From Branchiostoma floridae (Eukaryota; Chordata; Leptocardii; Amphioxiformes; Branchiostomatidae), in contig NC_049993.1 in NCBI RefSeq assembly GCF_000003815.2, positions 2,959,169-3,023,168 of the forward strand: a stretch of 64,000 nt of DNA. Reading direction: 5' to 3'. The notes below the pieces were generated by a model. It was given only the letters and a program-made list of their open reading frames with translations, did not search any database and was not told where the DNA came from. Position 1 is the stretch's first letter. Each line of letters starts with the position of its first letter. The position numbers and the translations under genes were made by a program. This document shows positions 1 to 11,959 of the stretch, in pieces.

Positions 1-413
1 AAGATACACGTCAGGATCGCTTCAGACAAGTCCATTGAACATGGTCAAAGAGGTCAATCTGGTATGATGGGGTCACTTTGGCCTGGTATTATAATGGAAA
101 AATCAATTTCTTGAATTAAAATGATATGAATGACTTCATTATGCATGGAATAATTATGGAGGAGTCCGTTCTTGTATAACAGGACAAAGTAGTTGAGAGG
201 ACTTGGTCGAGGCTTTCTTTTGCGTTGTTAACCACCGCATGAAATGTGAAAAATGGTGCGAATGTGTTAAAAATTAGGGTAAACTGGTCAATATTAATGG
301 AGAACGTAAAATTAGGAATATCTTAACTGTTGCACTAACATTCTACAATATTCTTAAAACAGTTTTTAGGTATGATATGAGATTGAATATTGATATGATG
401 AATTTTTCTTCAG
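1..413. other. Probable GPCR intron
   Basis: AT-rich sequence before the acceptor at 411-413, with no coding similarity seen. By position it is intron between the TM4 and TM5 exons of the receptor. Confidence 0.5.
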
Positions 414-3400
414 ACAGTTCGTGGCTACCCGATCTCTGCAGAGGTTACGGTGTACCACTGTCAGCCATCTTGGCCATCCGTTGTATACCACCAGGTTTAC
501 ATCGTCTACGGAGCGCTCGTCATCTTCCTCCTACCCTTCATCGTAATGGTACGACCGGTAGTTTTGGTGACTTTTGTTTGCAGTCACGTGGTTATGATAT
601 CATCTTTGGCACAGAGCACCAATCAGATTGGCGATAATGTGAATATAGGCACGTTTAGGGTGGCATTTATCTCATTCGTAAATATTCAAGGTCATAACAA
701 CTCACCACACACTGTATATCAATTATACAAGAAGCTCAATTTCATTCTATTCTATATCCCGAAAGATTTCGCCATTCAAAGCAATGCAGTCATATTGGTT
801 TCATATGACGTCAGTTTATGGCCCGGCCATTTCAAATTTGGGGTGGGTACAGGAATTTACAAAAATCTAATCGCTTTTTTGCTTTTTTTTTGTTGTTCTT
901 AAAATCTCACAAAATGTTACAAAATTATACAATATAGTTGAAAAACGCCATAGTTATGTCTACCAACACAGGTTAACTTCATAAACTCATTCACCCTGCA
1001 TGAATATTGTGTTCACCAGGTGTACACGTACGGCCGGATCTGCCGGACCCTGTGGGTCAGCAACAAGATGCTGGACGTGATGACGCAGGGCCAGGTCGGA
1101 CATCACCCACCCACACATTGTCGCCTGTAAGTCTGATTCGTTCAACTTAGGCAAGGTTGACTCGATCGATACAATACATATGACATTTTAACCAAACTAG
1201 TGGAAGTGTGGGGAGCAACAAAGTTGTCTTTATAATGAAATAGACACGAAGGTTAACACACCGACTGTGTCACCGAGTATAGCATAGTGAACAATAGATT
1301 TTTGCATTTTATTCGTTCTTTTGCGTATTCTTTTCTAACGTTAGAATTGATGACAGATGTAACCCGTATTTGCATTTTAGCATATATCTATTAGTTTTAG
1401 CTGCGGCTTTGTACGATTAACAGTATGACCAAAACATTTTTAAGAACTAAAATTGAACGATAGTACATAACATCACATTATTGTTAAATCATGTATTGCC
1501 CAGTTCTAATAGGTAAGCAAGTTTCACAATTCCGAAATCACAGATAAAAGATAGTGTAAATACCTTTTATGCAATAATACACAGAACGCTATTCAATGAT
1601 TCTCAATAGAGTTCCTAGCCTTTTTTTCTAGTCTCCTTGGCTCATTGTCTTGTTGGGACCAAGAAGCTTGATCTACAGCACTTTGTCAATTCCAAATATT
1701 TCAACCGCATTGGCGTTGATTCTTATTCTATACAGTCCTCCGTCACTATCGATTATTGACATTTTCCGAACGTGTCAGCAGTAATCAGTGACTTGTTTGC
1801 AGAATGCGGCATATCCGTAACATCACTCAGTTCAGCATTCACGATCAATAAGATCCCGGAACGTATTGAAGTATCATCAGACATGAAAGTCAATATAAAT
1901 TACTGAACTGGTACTTCTTGACGTAAAAGGCAGCAACAGATTGTAAGTGCCCGATAACCTCTGCCCCCCTCCCCACTCCAGGCCCTGTTCAATGGCGGAC
2001 GTTGGGTTCAAATCTTTACTTCCATCCCTCTAACAAAGAAATCTGGTTCGGAATCAAGGACTTTGACGGTGGCGCATAGGGGCTGGGGGGCGACACAGGT
2101 TATCTGGTTCTTACGTTGCTACAGTTGCGTGTCTCCAACGTTATGTCCCGGAGGTATCAGTACACGGGTACATTAAGTACGCCCCAATCTTCAAAGTGTT
2201 CTAAGTAGTTATTCATAATTGAATTTTCCATCAACGATATGGTTTCATGCGAAGACAGTTAATAGAATTTTCATCAAGCTGTGATTACTTCTTAAAGGTG
2301 AACACACCAACCTCCAAATTTTCGATGGCTATCAGTAACGTTACATCTTGTTCACGGAGTGACCTAGTTCTCACGAGAGTTGTGAGAACTAGGTCGAGAC
2401 TTGCGTGGATATTCTACCCCCTCACCCCACCTCCGTGAACAAGACGGACTGATAGCGATCGAAAATTTGGAGGTATGTGCGTTTACCTTTAAAAAGTATT
2501 CACTGCCTGTCAGTGGCAAAATTCTATAAACTGTGTACATACGTGACTAATGAATCTCTTCAACGATATTGGTACGAAGTTTGGAAACGTAGGTCATGCG
2601 AAGACCATTTTTTTTTTTCATTTCTTACAGACAACCACCTCCGATGGGACTCGTGGTTCGCGTCAAGGGTAGCACCACCCACTCCTCCAGCAGCTACAGG
2701 GACGGAGCCGTCGTCTTTTCAAATGATAACGGTTCCTCGTCGCCATGGCAACGACCAAAGCCCACCTTCATGCCACCTCGCACCCGTGCCCGAATCGTGA
2801 ATAGAAACCTGGAGACCTTCCGGGAGCAACAGGGCAGAAAACAGGTACAACGTTGTCAAAAAAAAAAAAAATGTCTGAGCGACATATAAATTTATCAATT
2901 TAGACGACGACTAGAAGAGAACTGTGTTTGATTCCAAATATACACAAGGATTAAAATGATGAAACATGGTACTACAGCCAACAAATCATGTATTCCTTTA
3001 TCTGAGAAGTAAACTACTGTGGTAAAGGTGACACTAGTATGAATCGTATGATACACTGGTATCACATAAAAAGCTACAACTACACTCATGACTTCCATAG
3101 TGGTGCCAATTTTACAACTATCCAACTAGTTTTAATTCTGCAGTCGTGGCTCTTATGCTAGTGTCAATTCTACAAGTACGGCTAAAACATAACATATTAT
3201 TTCCAAATTTTGTTATTTTTGTCATGTTGACCATCTCCGAAAAAGAGATTTTCTGAACTTAATGTGTGCGCTTATTACATCCATAGAATCTACTTACTTT
3301 GGCCTTACCTGGTTTCAGCTGATAAAGATGCTGATAGTGGTCATCGCACTGTTTGCCGTTTGCTGGGTGCCCATCTTACTTCTTAACGTGCTAAAGGCCT

Positions 3401-4527
3401 TTGATGTGGTGAACACGTACACGCCTGAGGTCTACTACATGAGCATCGCGTTCCAGTTGATGGGATACCTCAACAGCTGTGTCAATCCTATATGCTACGC
3501 CTTCATGTCCAAGAACTTTCGCCAGGTATGTAACAAACTACGCTAAAATTTCGAAAAGAGTTTCATCAGGTCGGAAGATCTTTAGAACATAGGATATAGG
3601 ACAATTTTTTTACACGACCAGAAGGTACTTACATTGCTTACCTTTCGATGTCTCTCAGACACCTTCGTCGGAGCTTCAAACTGGAGTTCTGCCACTCACT
3701 GCTATATGTAGCCGATGTAGGTGGCGTTTTTGCAGTAAGAAAACAACCCAAAACGTGGCAAAGCTTGTATCCACCCTCGTCCGGGTTCGTCACTGGGGTT
3801 GACTTTCTTATCGAGATCGCCTCCTTAGTAATTTTAGACTTCTAGGTCTATATCCCAAACTCAGACTGTCTTCTTCCGAGATTCTCTTCGCTGATATATT
3901 AGCAGATCTTAGCAGATCTATTCAGAAAAAAAGCAACAAACATCTAAACGGTGTCCGACGCGAAGGCCAGTGTATCCACAGAGTACCTACTTTTCCACCC
4001 CCACTGTATCTGCCTAAAGATTACTATTTGTAAGCTTCTCTTGTCATTAGACGCAGACCAATGGCCGAAAAGTTTGAAAAAGGACACCAATGACCAAGAA
4101 GTTTACAAAATTTCAAATTTTAATTGACATCATAGTAACGTTTCGAAATCTTATTAAAAAGCCATGATAATAATTCCATTGAGATAGAGACGATGATAGC
4201 TTTAAACTGAGCTTCCAAGAAGTAGTGAACTTTGGAAAGGAAGGAAAGTGATTTTGATTACATTTATCACCGTGAAGATCTATTCTATATTCTTTCTGAC
4301 AAAGAAGGCCTACCCTTCCGTATTTGTAAATAACGACGTCTTCTTATACCCAGGTGTACCTCCGCGCCATAGGCTGGCCTTGTGACGCTTTCCAGAAGAT
4401 GTCGTCCTGTGCGAGCAGCAGCGGCAGTAGGAGAACCATGGCGACTAAGATGACGTTCTTCTCCGAGTCTCACTTCTCACATAACCGAGACCAGGGCAAT
4501 CGCATTCAGATGGAGTCAACTTTGTGA
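414..4527 (+). CDS. Class A (rhodopsin-like) neuropeptide-type GPCR, 3' part of the gene, five exons
   Basis: Five exons join in frame: 414-548, 1020-1126, 2631-2844, 3319-3525 and 4354-4527 (stop TGA at 4525). All have AG acceptors and GT donors, and the split codon across 1126/2631 is CTA. The order is extracellular loop 2 with its conserved Cys (VYHCQPSW), TM5 (FLLPFIVM), the start of loop 3 (YGRICRTLW), a long Ser-rich loop 3, TM6 with the FAVCWVP motif, TM7 with NPICY (NPxxY), helix 8 (SKNFRQ) with a candidate palmitoylation Cys (WPCDAF), and a tail ending STL, which could bind a PDZ domain. In this family such receptors sit in the plasma membrane and signal through G proteins. TM1-4 must lie upstream of the window. 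TM5-TM7 resemble orexin, CCK and other peptide receptors, but I cannot name the ligand. No lesion was seen. Confidence 0.9.
2296..2488. mobile_element. Foldback MITE with TTAA duplication, inside a GPCR intron
   Basis: Near-perfect inverted termini. The left end reads AGGTGAACACACC followed by the shared stretch CTCCAAATTTTCGATGG; the right end is its reverse complement with few changes. TTAA abuts both ends (2292-2295 and 2489-2492), consistent with a TTAA-targeting superfamily (piggyBac or Kolobok type). An inner hairpin (GACCTAGTTCTCAC and its complement) sits in the middle. No ORF. Confidence 0.8.
2925..3255. repeat. Dispersed repeat, copy 1 (GPCR intron)
   Basis: About 330 bp that is clearly similar, in the same order, to 26455-26770: both include ACTACACTCATG(A/G)CTTCCA, then a series of CTAC-rich phrases, then CATG(T/C)TGACCATCTCC. 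It lies between the loop-3 and TM6 exons. No terminal inverted repeats were found, so the class is unknown. Confidence 0.65.
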
Positions 4528-4613
4528 ATTGTGTATCTAATCTCATGCCAAATAAGACGATGTTTTCGAAATGTAAGCTCATCTGTGACGGTAGTTAACA
4601 TTGTGTTACAGTT

Positions 4614-4812
4614 TTAAGAACGATATTTGCGTACACAAAATAAAGCGCTAACCAACAAGCTTCCGATCAGTCCTCTGATCCTTATCAAGTTGAAATGACT
4701 AAAAGCCTACGTCACACATCCAGACCAGAAGTGTGACGTCAGCAAAGGAGCGAGCTTGGCAGTCGGCCTGTTGGTAAGCGCTTTATTTTGTGCACAGATA
4801 TAAGGTTCTTAG
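4614..4812. mobile_element. Foldback MITE, about 200 bp, just 3' of the GPCR
   Basis: Inverted ends of about 40 bp: the left contains CACAAAATAAAGCGCTAACC and the right contains its complement with one change (GGTAAGCGCTTTATTTTGTG). The similarity continues outward to TTAAGAAC / GGTTCTTAG. The AATAAA in the left arm could serve as the receptor's polyadenylation signal, which is inference. No coding content. Confidence 0.75.
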
Positions 4813-4880
4813 AATTGCATCATAACACGATTTTTGTACAAAATCAAGATTTTTGTTTCACAATTATTTTCAAATCAAAA

Positions 4881-5082
4881 GTGCTTTATTCAAGCGACGT
4901 TTCGATGACTGTCTGTCAGGGCCACTGTCGTCAGGGCCATTCTGATTGGTTCACATCACGTGCACACTGCAACATAGGTGTCGCTGTTTACAGATGTTGT
5001 CTTTAACGTAAAAAGTATTTATTTACATATAGAGAGAGACATAGTAGAGGACGGTTACCGAACCTTCGCTTGAATAAACACG
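4881..5082. mobile_element. Foldback MITE, about 200 bp
   Basis: Inverted ends GTG(C)TTTATTCAAGCGA, then GTTTCG on the left and its complement (CGAACCTTCGCTTGAATAAACAC) on the right. The middle carries GGGCCACTGTCG / TCAGGGCCATTCTGATTGG. No ORF. It lies directly next to the preceding element. Confidence 0.7.
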
Positions 5083-6498
5083 CAAAAATGTAAAAAAAAT
5101 AAAATAAACTGATAATACCATATACGAAAGGAATCAAATTCATTAGTGAGTGCTAATCACCCCAAAGCCTTCAAATTATTGAAAAAGAAAAAAAAAAGTA
5201 AAGTAAATATCTACACAGACTTGTATCATAACCAATAGTGTGTATACGTGTAAATAAAACCGGTCCTACAGCTAAATTTGAGTATTCCTGTGACGATTAG
5301 GATAGGACTTTTTGTCATAGAGTCTATTCCAAGTTACCAAGGGGATTTTCAGATTATATTTGCAAAGGTTTTACTTTTTTAATAAAAGAATGTCGTATTT
5401 AAAAAAGGTGTAATTTCATTTTAAAAAGGAATTTTTAAACTTATATTCTTATGGATTTATCTACGGAAAGATTTTGAAAGTGTCTGGATTTAGAATAATT
5501 TTCAAGCAACTCTTTGATTCTTTTACATATTCTTACGTATTTGAATCGTTGTCAAAAAGTGCAAAATTGTAACCCCCCCCCCAACAGTAGCCAATTGGTA
5601 CGATTGTCTCTGTATTGCTTCGTAGATTTCACTAATGAACAAAAGTGCGTCTTTATGCTATTCATCGGTACATGGTGCCAAAGTATAATTCCAGATTCAC
5701 AAAATGAACATAATGAACACGAATGATGGTAAATAATGCTAAATGCTAATACTACCCTGCTACCATAATCTAGAAAATTGTATTTATCAAATCCACTACC
5801 AGAACTATTGAAGAATCATAAGAAGCTTTATACAACCGGGAAAATATTAAGAACATTGAAATGGTCTGTAAATACTAAAAATAACAACCAGCTTGGTGTC
5901 TTAGAATGGACTCTTGATATGGTTGTGCTTGTCAAGTGTGCCACTGTGTACGAAACATATATATCAAAGTGTACGAAGTGTAGCATTTTGGCGACGCCTC
6001 AGGGGCGAGCAAGTTGGTATATCATTTGTCATATGTGTAATGTTGAGTTTATACATTGTGTACCTTATTGTTAGAGTGTACGTCCAGGATAGTGATGTGG
6101 TTCTTGTGTATACTATATAAGCAATATGGTACAAATTGTCTTTGTCATATCCGGTCGTTTTATAACTTGTTGAGGGGCTGAGAAGAAGCAACAGCGTATA
6201 CAAAGAAATATTTTAATGGTAAATATACAAAAGTATCCTGATGAATGGCAAAAATATGAATAAAAGCAAAATCCACCATTTCGGCTTCGAAAATTCTAAT
6301 GGTCGTTTTTACCCCTAATGAAGTACGCAACGAAATACACCAAAAGCCGTCGGCCATTTTGACGGACGTGGGCCATGTACGATACGTGAATTATCTTCGC
6401 AATTCGCCGCTCTCTAGGTCCTATAATCTGCAAACAGAAGGCCCAGCCCCCTTATTCAACAAACTTTCAGGTACAGAAACGTACCGAATTTATCTGGA
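5083..6498. other. AT-rich intergenic stretch
   Basis: Low-complexity AT-rich DNA with scattered poly-A and a poly-C run near 5573. The open frames are short, lack splice context and overlap on both strands, and I do not accept any as a gene. Confidence 0.6.
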
Positions 6499-6500
6499 TA

Positions 6501-6669
6501 CAGTAGAAGCCTGTTGCCTTCACAACGGATTAACACACACTTCTGTTAATTACACACGATCCCAAAATCACCGGTGCGGTCTAGCTGGATAACTTTGCAT
6601 CATTGCACCGACTGGATGATTGCACAAATTCACTGACAAATAGGCCGTGCAATTAAGCGGCTTCTACTG
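6501..6669. mobile_element. pogo/Tigger-like MITE with TA duplication
   Basis: Terminal inverted repeats CAGTAGAAGCC at the left end and GGCTTCTACTG at the right are exact, each flanked by TA (6499-6500 and 6670-6671). A CAGT-type terminus with a TA duplication is typical of the pogo branch of Tc1/mariner. The 169-bp interior has no ORF. Confidence 0.8.
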
Positions 6670-6859
6670 TATCATAAGATGTTTATAATATGTTATGTAG
6701 AACAGCCTTCTCACCTACTCTAGTTAGCAAGGCGTCAGTATGTGGGTAATCATCATGTAAATTGATGTACAACAGAAAACAATAAACTAAGAGGAGCTCC
6801 AGTGGCCATTTCTTATCTATGTATTTATTTCGATGTAGGTTAGACATCCAGGTAATAAG

Positions 6860-7217
6860 ATACGCCAAAAATAGTTACTCAAGCAACTGGATATGGTTTT
6901 GNNNNNNNNNNNNNNNNNNNNNNNNNNNNNNNNNNNNNNNNNNNNNNNNNNNNNNNNNNNNNNNNNNNNNNNNNNNNNNNNNNNNNNNNNNNNNNNNNNN
7001 NCTTTGCTTTCTTTGGAATCAAATTGTCTTCAGTCTGAATTGTCTTACAACCTTTCCTATTGGACATCTGAAATTGTCTTCATTCATAGTTAGAGTATAA
7101 AAGACATGTTTCTTCCAGATCTCTTCAGTGTCACTGACGAAGGATAGTGGATTCTATTCGAAACGTCTGACCGTTTCAAAACCATACCCAGTTGCTTGAG
7201 TAACTATTTTTGGCGTA
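6860..7217. mobile_element. Foldback element interrupted by the assembly gap
   Basis: The sequence starting ATACGCCAAAAATAGTTACT left of the gap is repeated in inverted orientation at about 7177-7217, with arms of roughly 40 bp and very few mismatches. The N gap begins at the inner edge of the left arm. The right half includes GACGAAGGATAGTGG and CGAAACGTCTGACCG. Confidence 0.75.
6902..7001. other. Assembly gap, 100 N
   Basis: Exactly 100 N, a common placeholder length, so the true size is unknown. It falls inside a foldback element, which probably caused the break. Confidence 0.98.
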
Positions 7218-7224
7218 TGTATTT

Positions 7225-7580
7225 ATTCATTTTTATTTATTTGTTTGTTTGTTCAGCTGTTTACAAACAGCCAGGACTGCTCAACTAGCCGTAGGCTATT
7301 GTCAAGGGCTAACCCTTTACATGTTTGCACATGTTCGCACACGACGGGATATACCGCCCCTTACGGGGTGACACACCCGTCCGGGTGAATGATGTAGATC
7401 ACCATGTGGCTGATACGAGACAGAGGTTCGCCAGGACTCCATCCGGGTGATTTGAAGTGAATCACCAACTCCCGACAGAAGGATTTGCACCGCACCATCG
7501 CACGTGTGGGGGTTCTTTAACGTGCATGGGGTATGGCTCTCCCCATACACGGGACCTCCATTTAACGTCCTATCCTTATT
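7225..7580. repeat. GC-richer interspersed repeat, probably minus-strand oriented
   Basis: The composition changes sharply from AT-rich flanks. The segment carries ordered phrases such as ACAAACAGCCAGGACTGCTC, GGGGTGACACACCCGTCCGG and GTTCTTTAACGTGCATGGGG. It has no ORF and no clear termini. I judge it an interspersed repeat from style and memory; no second copy is in this window. Confidence 0.45.
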
Positions 7581-8189
7581 TATATATCACCATCTATGCT
7601 ATACACGTACCTGATTAAGTTACTTATGCGTGTGTTCTATAATTAGGTAGATTTACTTAAACCTAGGGCGTCTGGCCAGCACTACTTTACGTAATAGCAC
7701 TTGATAGAGATTACTCCGCATAACTATTTGCATGGCACCAAAATAGACAATGCCCGAAAAACTGAAATGTATCATACCTGAATCTAGTGTATTTTTCAGC
7801 ATTCGATATGCATCAGAGCACAGCAATTTGTGTTGCTGATCAACAGAATTGCACATATGGGACGCTACATGAAACATTTGGCCGTTTCCAAAAGTCTCCT
7901 GAGTCATAGACCAATAGTAGATGCTATCTGAAAACTCTATCTATCTGACTTATGTAAATTTCAACATGGGGAAAACATACTCATTTCAAACATATGGTTT
8001 TCTTTACTTTTTAAAACATGTACTGGTCCCTGTTATATAGTTTATGATGATATAAGGAATGTGTGTGAGCGAGAAAGGCTATAAAAAGATCGATGATATC
8101 GGGTGGGTCGACTAATCTCTTACCGGTTACAACATACTTTAAGATGCTACAAGTGTATTTGAAATATTGACCAGGTTCTCTCCAGAGCA
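7581..8189. other. Non-coding stretch
   Basis: AT-rich DNA without splice-supported coding sequence or obvious repeats. Confidence 0.5.
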
Positions 8190-8710
8190 CACTAGACGAA
8201 AAGACCGAATATGTAGACGTATGCTGACGGATTCCAATTTGCAACACCTGACGGATGCTGACGTATGCTGACAAATGCTGACGGATCCCAAAAACGGACG
8301 GATCCCACTTTCATCCGCAACGCATTCATTGGTATCCGTAACTCTCGGAGGATACAAACGGATGCTAACACGGCATTCGTATGGATACTTACTTATAATC
8401 ACGGATTCGTTAGTATCTGCATGTAAGCCACTAACGGATTCAAACATTGTATTCGTATGGATACTTACTTTTAGAGTAAACTAAAGAATACGTGGTCAGG
8501 ATTCTTGTTTACAACGAAAAGTCCTCAGATGCAGACGGATACCAAGAATACGAATTTGCAACATCCAGGCGGATGCTAACGGATCCCAAACACATTCTCG
8601 ACGCATTCGTTGGTATCCTTAAATCACCTACAGATTCAAACATATTCGTATGGATACTTACTTCTAACATAAACGAAAGAATACGTGGTGAGGACTCTTG
8701 TTTGTCAGCA
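8190..8710. repeat. Degenerate repeat field built on GGATGCTGACGGAT-like words
   Basis: Four GATGCTGACG-like words lie at 8219-8283. Two longer, diverged copies of a roughly 200-bp unit follow: CGGATCCCA, then GCATTC(A/G)TTGGTATCC, then ATTCGTATGGATACTTACTT, at about 8281-8490 and 8577-8680. Related phrases (GAATACGAATTTGCAAC) recur at 8552 and 9813. It is non-coding; the overlapping frames on both strands come from the repeats. Confidence 0.6.
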
Positions 8711-8793
8711 AAATGTTGCTTGTACTGATGTGGGCGTATCATTCCTTGTTTTTTATCCATCGCATACCACAGTGTGCTGTGTCCATGTAAGGC

Positions 8794-9634
8794 CACGTTG
8801 ATTTGATTATATGGATGACATCCGCGCTCGCACCAATTTTCGGCCGTTTCCAAAAAAAAAAGTTTTCGACCACACAATAAATTGTGCAAAGCAGCTGTAA
8901 AATGAGCACAAATATTCCGTAGATTGAAAAAAAAGTATCAGAAAACAGATAACTAATGCCATAGAATGCCAAAATGAATCTAAAGTCAAAGAATAAGATG
9001 TGAAAGGACAGAAAGAAAAAAAAAATCTATTGTTGGTTGGGGGAGGTACCGGTACAGAAAAGTCAGGTCAAGAGGATCATTTCCAGGTCCGGGCATGAAC
9101 CTGGACCTGATTGTTTGTGGAAACTTGAGAACTGGCAATACTCAAAACAATTATAATTGGTCAATTTTGCTGCAAAGGAATCTGTTTGGTGGATTATTGG
9201 ACTCCCACTGCATTTTAAAATCCCATCTCCATGTAATAAAGGCTAACTGTCTCTGTACCTTTGACTGTAGAAACTTGGTACAATTGACTATAAACTCTAC
9301 TTGACTTCGCTCTTGTTGTCTTCTTGGCCCCCGGTGTGTCCATTTTGTAATTGGCGAAACCTATTCCTCTGTTTGTTTTTTTCAGGTCTGTTTTTTTTCG
9401 GATTGGTCCAAGAAGAAAGAAAATATTTTGCAACCATATGATGTACTGGTCCCTACACCTAACTGTTGGTATACCATACTATGTGTGTTTAGTCCTGTGT
9501 TCAACCTTCCTGGCCACTTTGATTTCATACTGAAGGCAACTTTTTTTTTTGCCAAACTTTTTTTTATTCGCTCGCTCGCATCAGTTTTGGAGTTCCCGGA
9601 GGATGTCATCCATATAATCAAATCAACATGGCCT
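8794..9634. repeat. Inverted pair of a 33-bp sequence
   Basis: GATTTGATTATATGGATGAC and neighbouring bases at 8794-8826 recur in inverted orientation at 9600-9634 with about two mismatches, each followed by a Ser/Cys-poor CGCTCGC phrase. They may be the ends of a decayed foldback element of about 0.85 kb. Confidence 0.55.
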
Positions 9635-10056
9635 AAGTGTGACATTTCACGATACACTGGAATTCGTAAGGATGTTTTATATTTTTCTGGTGCATCCATT
9701 GGATCCACACCATTGCAGCAATGCCCTATGACAATCTTGGTATGCTTTGAACATCCACATCTGCTTTTTTTTCGCACCCGCAAAACGCCTCGGATGCAGC
9801 CGAATTCCAAGAATACGAATTTGCAACCTCCGAACGGAAGCGGCATGGATACCAAATAATGCCAAACATATTACTTGTCGTATCATTCCATGGGTCTTCC
9901 ATATTCAAAGTTTATTATTTCTCTTTTCATAACAGTTCCATCGGATGCCACTGTGGTAGCGTTGTAATCTTTGGGATCCGAGACAAGTGTTTGTTTTTCT
10001 GGCTTTTAGTGCCTCGTAGGTCATCGTGGGATATCTTAGATATTCAAATTGTTTTT

Positions 10057-10745
10057 TTTTTTGCATCCGTGGTGTCCTCCATAGGAGAGATGCTTTTTGG
10101 GTAATCTACAGCTGGTGTGTTGGTGATTGTAGAAATTTTGAACACCGCTAGACGGCGCACGCACAACATGTAGCAAAATACTGTTTTTTTTAATGTGCTG
10201 TTATGTTCACGGTTTTCACGGTGACGACTGTAACATTGAACTTCATTGCTGATAACAAATAAATCACAGACTTAAGCTTTTTTGCCGCGACAGTGAACAT
10301 CTAGTTCCGAGAACAGGTTAAATTTTCTCAGACCGTCAAAGTTTGGTAGCGAGAAGACAAAGTGAAGTAATTAGTTCCTACTTCCGTGTGTGTGTTACAT
10401 GTGTCCGCGGCGGCCAAGGTGAGCAAAGAGTACTAGTATGTTAAGATTTCCGGCACTGGAAGTGGTCAGCTAAACTTGCCAATGGGTACTAGTAATATTG
10501 GGATACGTTAAATATACGAATTTGGTTTTCTTTGCATCCGTGGTGTCGTCCAGTGGAGAGATGCCTTCTGGGTAATGTACAGCTGATGTGTTGGTTGTTG
10601 TAGAAATTATGAACGCCGCTAGAAGGCGCACTCACAACATGCAGCATCCCTGCGTATGTTACGTGTGTCCGCGACGCCCAAGGCGAGCAAAGAGTATGTA
10701 AAGATTTTCGGCACTGGAAGTGGTCAGCTAAACTTGCCAACGGCG
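10057..10745. repeat. Local direct duplication, two diverged copies
   Basis: The block starting TTGCATCCGTGGTGTC, through CTGGGTAAT(C/G)TACAGCTG, to GCACAACATG(T/C)AGCA, is present at 10057-10175 and 10530-10645. The block GTGTCCGCG(G/A)CG(G/C)CCAAGG through CACTGGAAGTGGTCAGC is at 10400-10485 and 10660-10742. In the first copy about 220 bp separates the blocks; in the second they are nearly adjacent, so one copy gained or lost the middle. Confidence 0.7.
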
Positions 10746-10845
10746 CTAGGGGTCCAGTCGCACTTCAGGAGAGACGATTTATTGCGAAGTTTCCGGGAAA
10801 CTTTGGTGCAGTCATCATGTTTTCCAACTCTGTCAACCGACAGTG

Positions 10846-11747
10846 CCTTATGCCTAGGTTACACATAGCCGACTTTGGCTCCCGAACACCAGCCGACTCT
10901 TAGCCGACCCAAGTCGGCAGAAGTTCGGGAGTAGTCTGACCAGTTTAGGCCACGCCTATTTTTTTAGCGCCGAACATGTCCCGAACATCTCCCGACCAGT
11001 AAATGACTTACTCTCAACTGTGTCCTGAATGCTGTCCAACCTATTCCCTACCATGCCGACCTCTAGCCACAGACTGCCGAATCACTCATGACTGATTCCC
11101 ACCCGATTGCCGACCCTCTCTCGACTTGAAATAGACATAACCAGCGATTTTCAAAAGAGTGCTCATTTTCGTTTTTAATCAAGATTATCCTTTCCTCTAT
11201 TTTGTAAACATCACCAAGAGATCAAATTTGGATCACAGATATCTCCAATACGGTATTTATGGTTCTTTTTTGTTTTTGGCTGGATGTCGGTCGTGTGAAG
11301 TTCGGGAGTGATTCGTCTACACCCTGGCAATAATCTTTTTGCTTGGGAATGAGTTAGCAGAGATTTTTCTACGGTCTTGGGGTGAATCATTGGTTAGTTG
11401 GAAACACGCTGGGAGTAAGTCAGCAGTGTTTATGGCATGTTTAAGATTTAATTTGACTGCTGACTTACTCCCGAACACCAACCAAACACTAGCCGACCGT
11501 GCCGAACACAAGCCGAACACCAACCGACCCATTCCAGACCTGCCGTTCAGAGCCGAATGTTTTGAACATTTTAAAACATTCGGATGGAGCAGCCGAACAC
11601 CAGCCGACTCAGCCGAACACCAGCAGAACGCCAGCCGATTCAGCCGAACACCAGCCGACTACAGCCGACTAGCTCCCGAATCACTCCTAAAGCATAGTCG
11701 GGAGAGAGTCGGGAGCCAAATTCGGCTATGTGTAACCTAGGCATAAA
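10846..11747. mobile_element. 900-bp foldback element with internal AGCCGAACACC repeats
   Basis: Inverted termini of about 35 bp: TATGCCTAGGTTACACATAG at the left and its exact complement at the right, followed inward by GCCGA(C/A)TTTGGCTCC. Both subterminal zones are full of AGCCGAACACC / CTCCCGAAC words, and an inner inverted pair (AGTAAGTCAGCAGT, its complement near 11460) lies inside. No transposase, so it is non-autonomous. Confidence 0.8.
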
Positions 11748-11959
11748 GTGGTAAGGAGCGATCGATTTATTTTTGTGCGGTTAACATTAGATATTCAATC
11801 TCTAACGTTACATGTGTGTCTTTGCTCGCTATATTATTTATAATAATTAGTCTTGTTTTAGACGCTTTGCTCGAGTCGTCGAGTCGACGTCTTTTCAGTG
11901 GTGGTCTTTTTACCCTAGAATGAGCTTAATTGCCGTCAAGCTACAGTAACCAGTTTACC

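Noticed and set aside
3648-3845. Extra GPCR exon candidate after 3655
   Set aside because: It has an acceptor-like TCTCTCAG, but the exon at 4354 continues helix 8 in phase and ends in a clean stop, while this frame gives no receptor-like tail.
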